This document shows, one piece after another, positions 33,410 through 33,549 of a stretch of DNA of 33,549 bases. The stretch covers positions 1-33,549 of the forward strand of contig JAIEQI010000020.1 in the NCBI GenBank assembly GCA_019747875.1. The letters are read 5' to 3'. This stretch comes from Candidatus Obscuribacterales bacterium (GTDB lineage: Bacteria > Cyanobacteriota > Vampirovibrionia > Obscuribacterales > Obscuribacteraceae). The notes under the pieces are model-generated. The model was not told where the DNA came from, made no database searches, and saw nothing but the letters and a program-made list of their open reading frames with translations. The position numbers and the translations under genes are program-made. Numbering within the stretch: the stretch's first letter is position 1; the number at the start of each line of letters is the position of its first letter.

Positions 33410-33549
33410 AATTGGCCCTGAGCTAAAACCTGGTGAAATCCGATGTAGTGTGCAAGGTCAGAGAAAATCAATTTTGACCTTCCCCCCGCTTGGTGGACAC
33501 CTTCCCGGCAGAGGCCGCTCACTGTTAGTGAAGGTATCGAATACGATAC

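Overview
The window looks like chromosomal DNA of a free-living Gram-negative-type bacterium. The mixture of a long RecJ with a cyanobacterial/Firmicute-style C-terminal region, class Ia ribonucleotide reductase, DUF4127, several TadE/TadG-like surface proteins and many secreted low-complexity proteins would fit a non-photosynthetic cyanobacterial relative (Melainabacteria/Vampirovibrionia, for example the Obscuribacterales). That assignment is inference from gene content; I could not run a search. I see no phage, transposase or CRISPR array. One tRNA gene is present, tRNA-Leu(CAA).

Layout. (1) 1-212: 63-64 bp tandem repeats, each unit holding two hairpins, running in from the left edge. (2) 287-8561, almost all minus strand and mostly cell-envelope genes: a TadG-like protein; a secreted GH5 glycoside hydrolase with a Pro-Thr linker of about 320 residues; a two-gene operon of a secreted acid/base-rich protein and a DUF4127 protein; a small plus-strand membrane protein; and a charged helix-rich protein. 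(3) 8698-17957, housekeeping: a GNAT; recJ overlapping apt; an unknown gene; birA; a secreted repeat protein; an OsmC-family protein; then a GNAT fused by an ATGA overlap to a class III sirtuin. (4) 18656-22899: nrdA and nrdB, each with its own promoter, separated by an intrinsic terminator. (5) 22900-23606: a long gene-free stretch with short repeats and three strong hairpins. (6) 23607-27137: a tandem pair of TadG-like paralogues. (7) 27472-31577, minus strand: pcp-like peptidase, an unknown gene, a 12-bp minisatellite, a VOC protein, glpK and a secreted tetratrico-like protein, mostly closely spaced. (8) 31646-33549: tRNA-Leu and two unrecognised genes.

How the parts relate. Nucleotide and DNA metabolism genes dominate the middle: recJ, apt, nrdA and nrdB. 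The promoters of recJ and nrdA share a 31-bp element (25 of 31 identical by eye) that extends beyond the -35 box, suggesting common control by an alternative sigma factor or a regulator. The flanks are dominated by exported proteins: three TadG-like proteins, the hydrolase, and secreted low-complexity or repeat proteins. This suggests a surface with much lineage-specific protein. The most interesting points are the shared recJ/nrdA element, the coupled GNAT-sirtuin pair, the TadG expansion without visible Tad machinery, the repeat arrays, and a terminator stem folded over a stop codon at 7396-7432.
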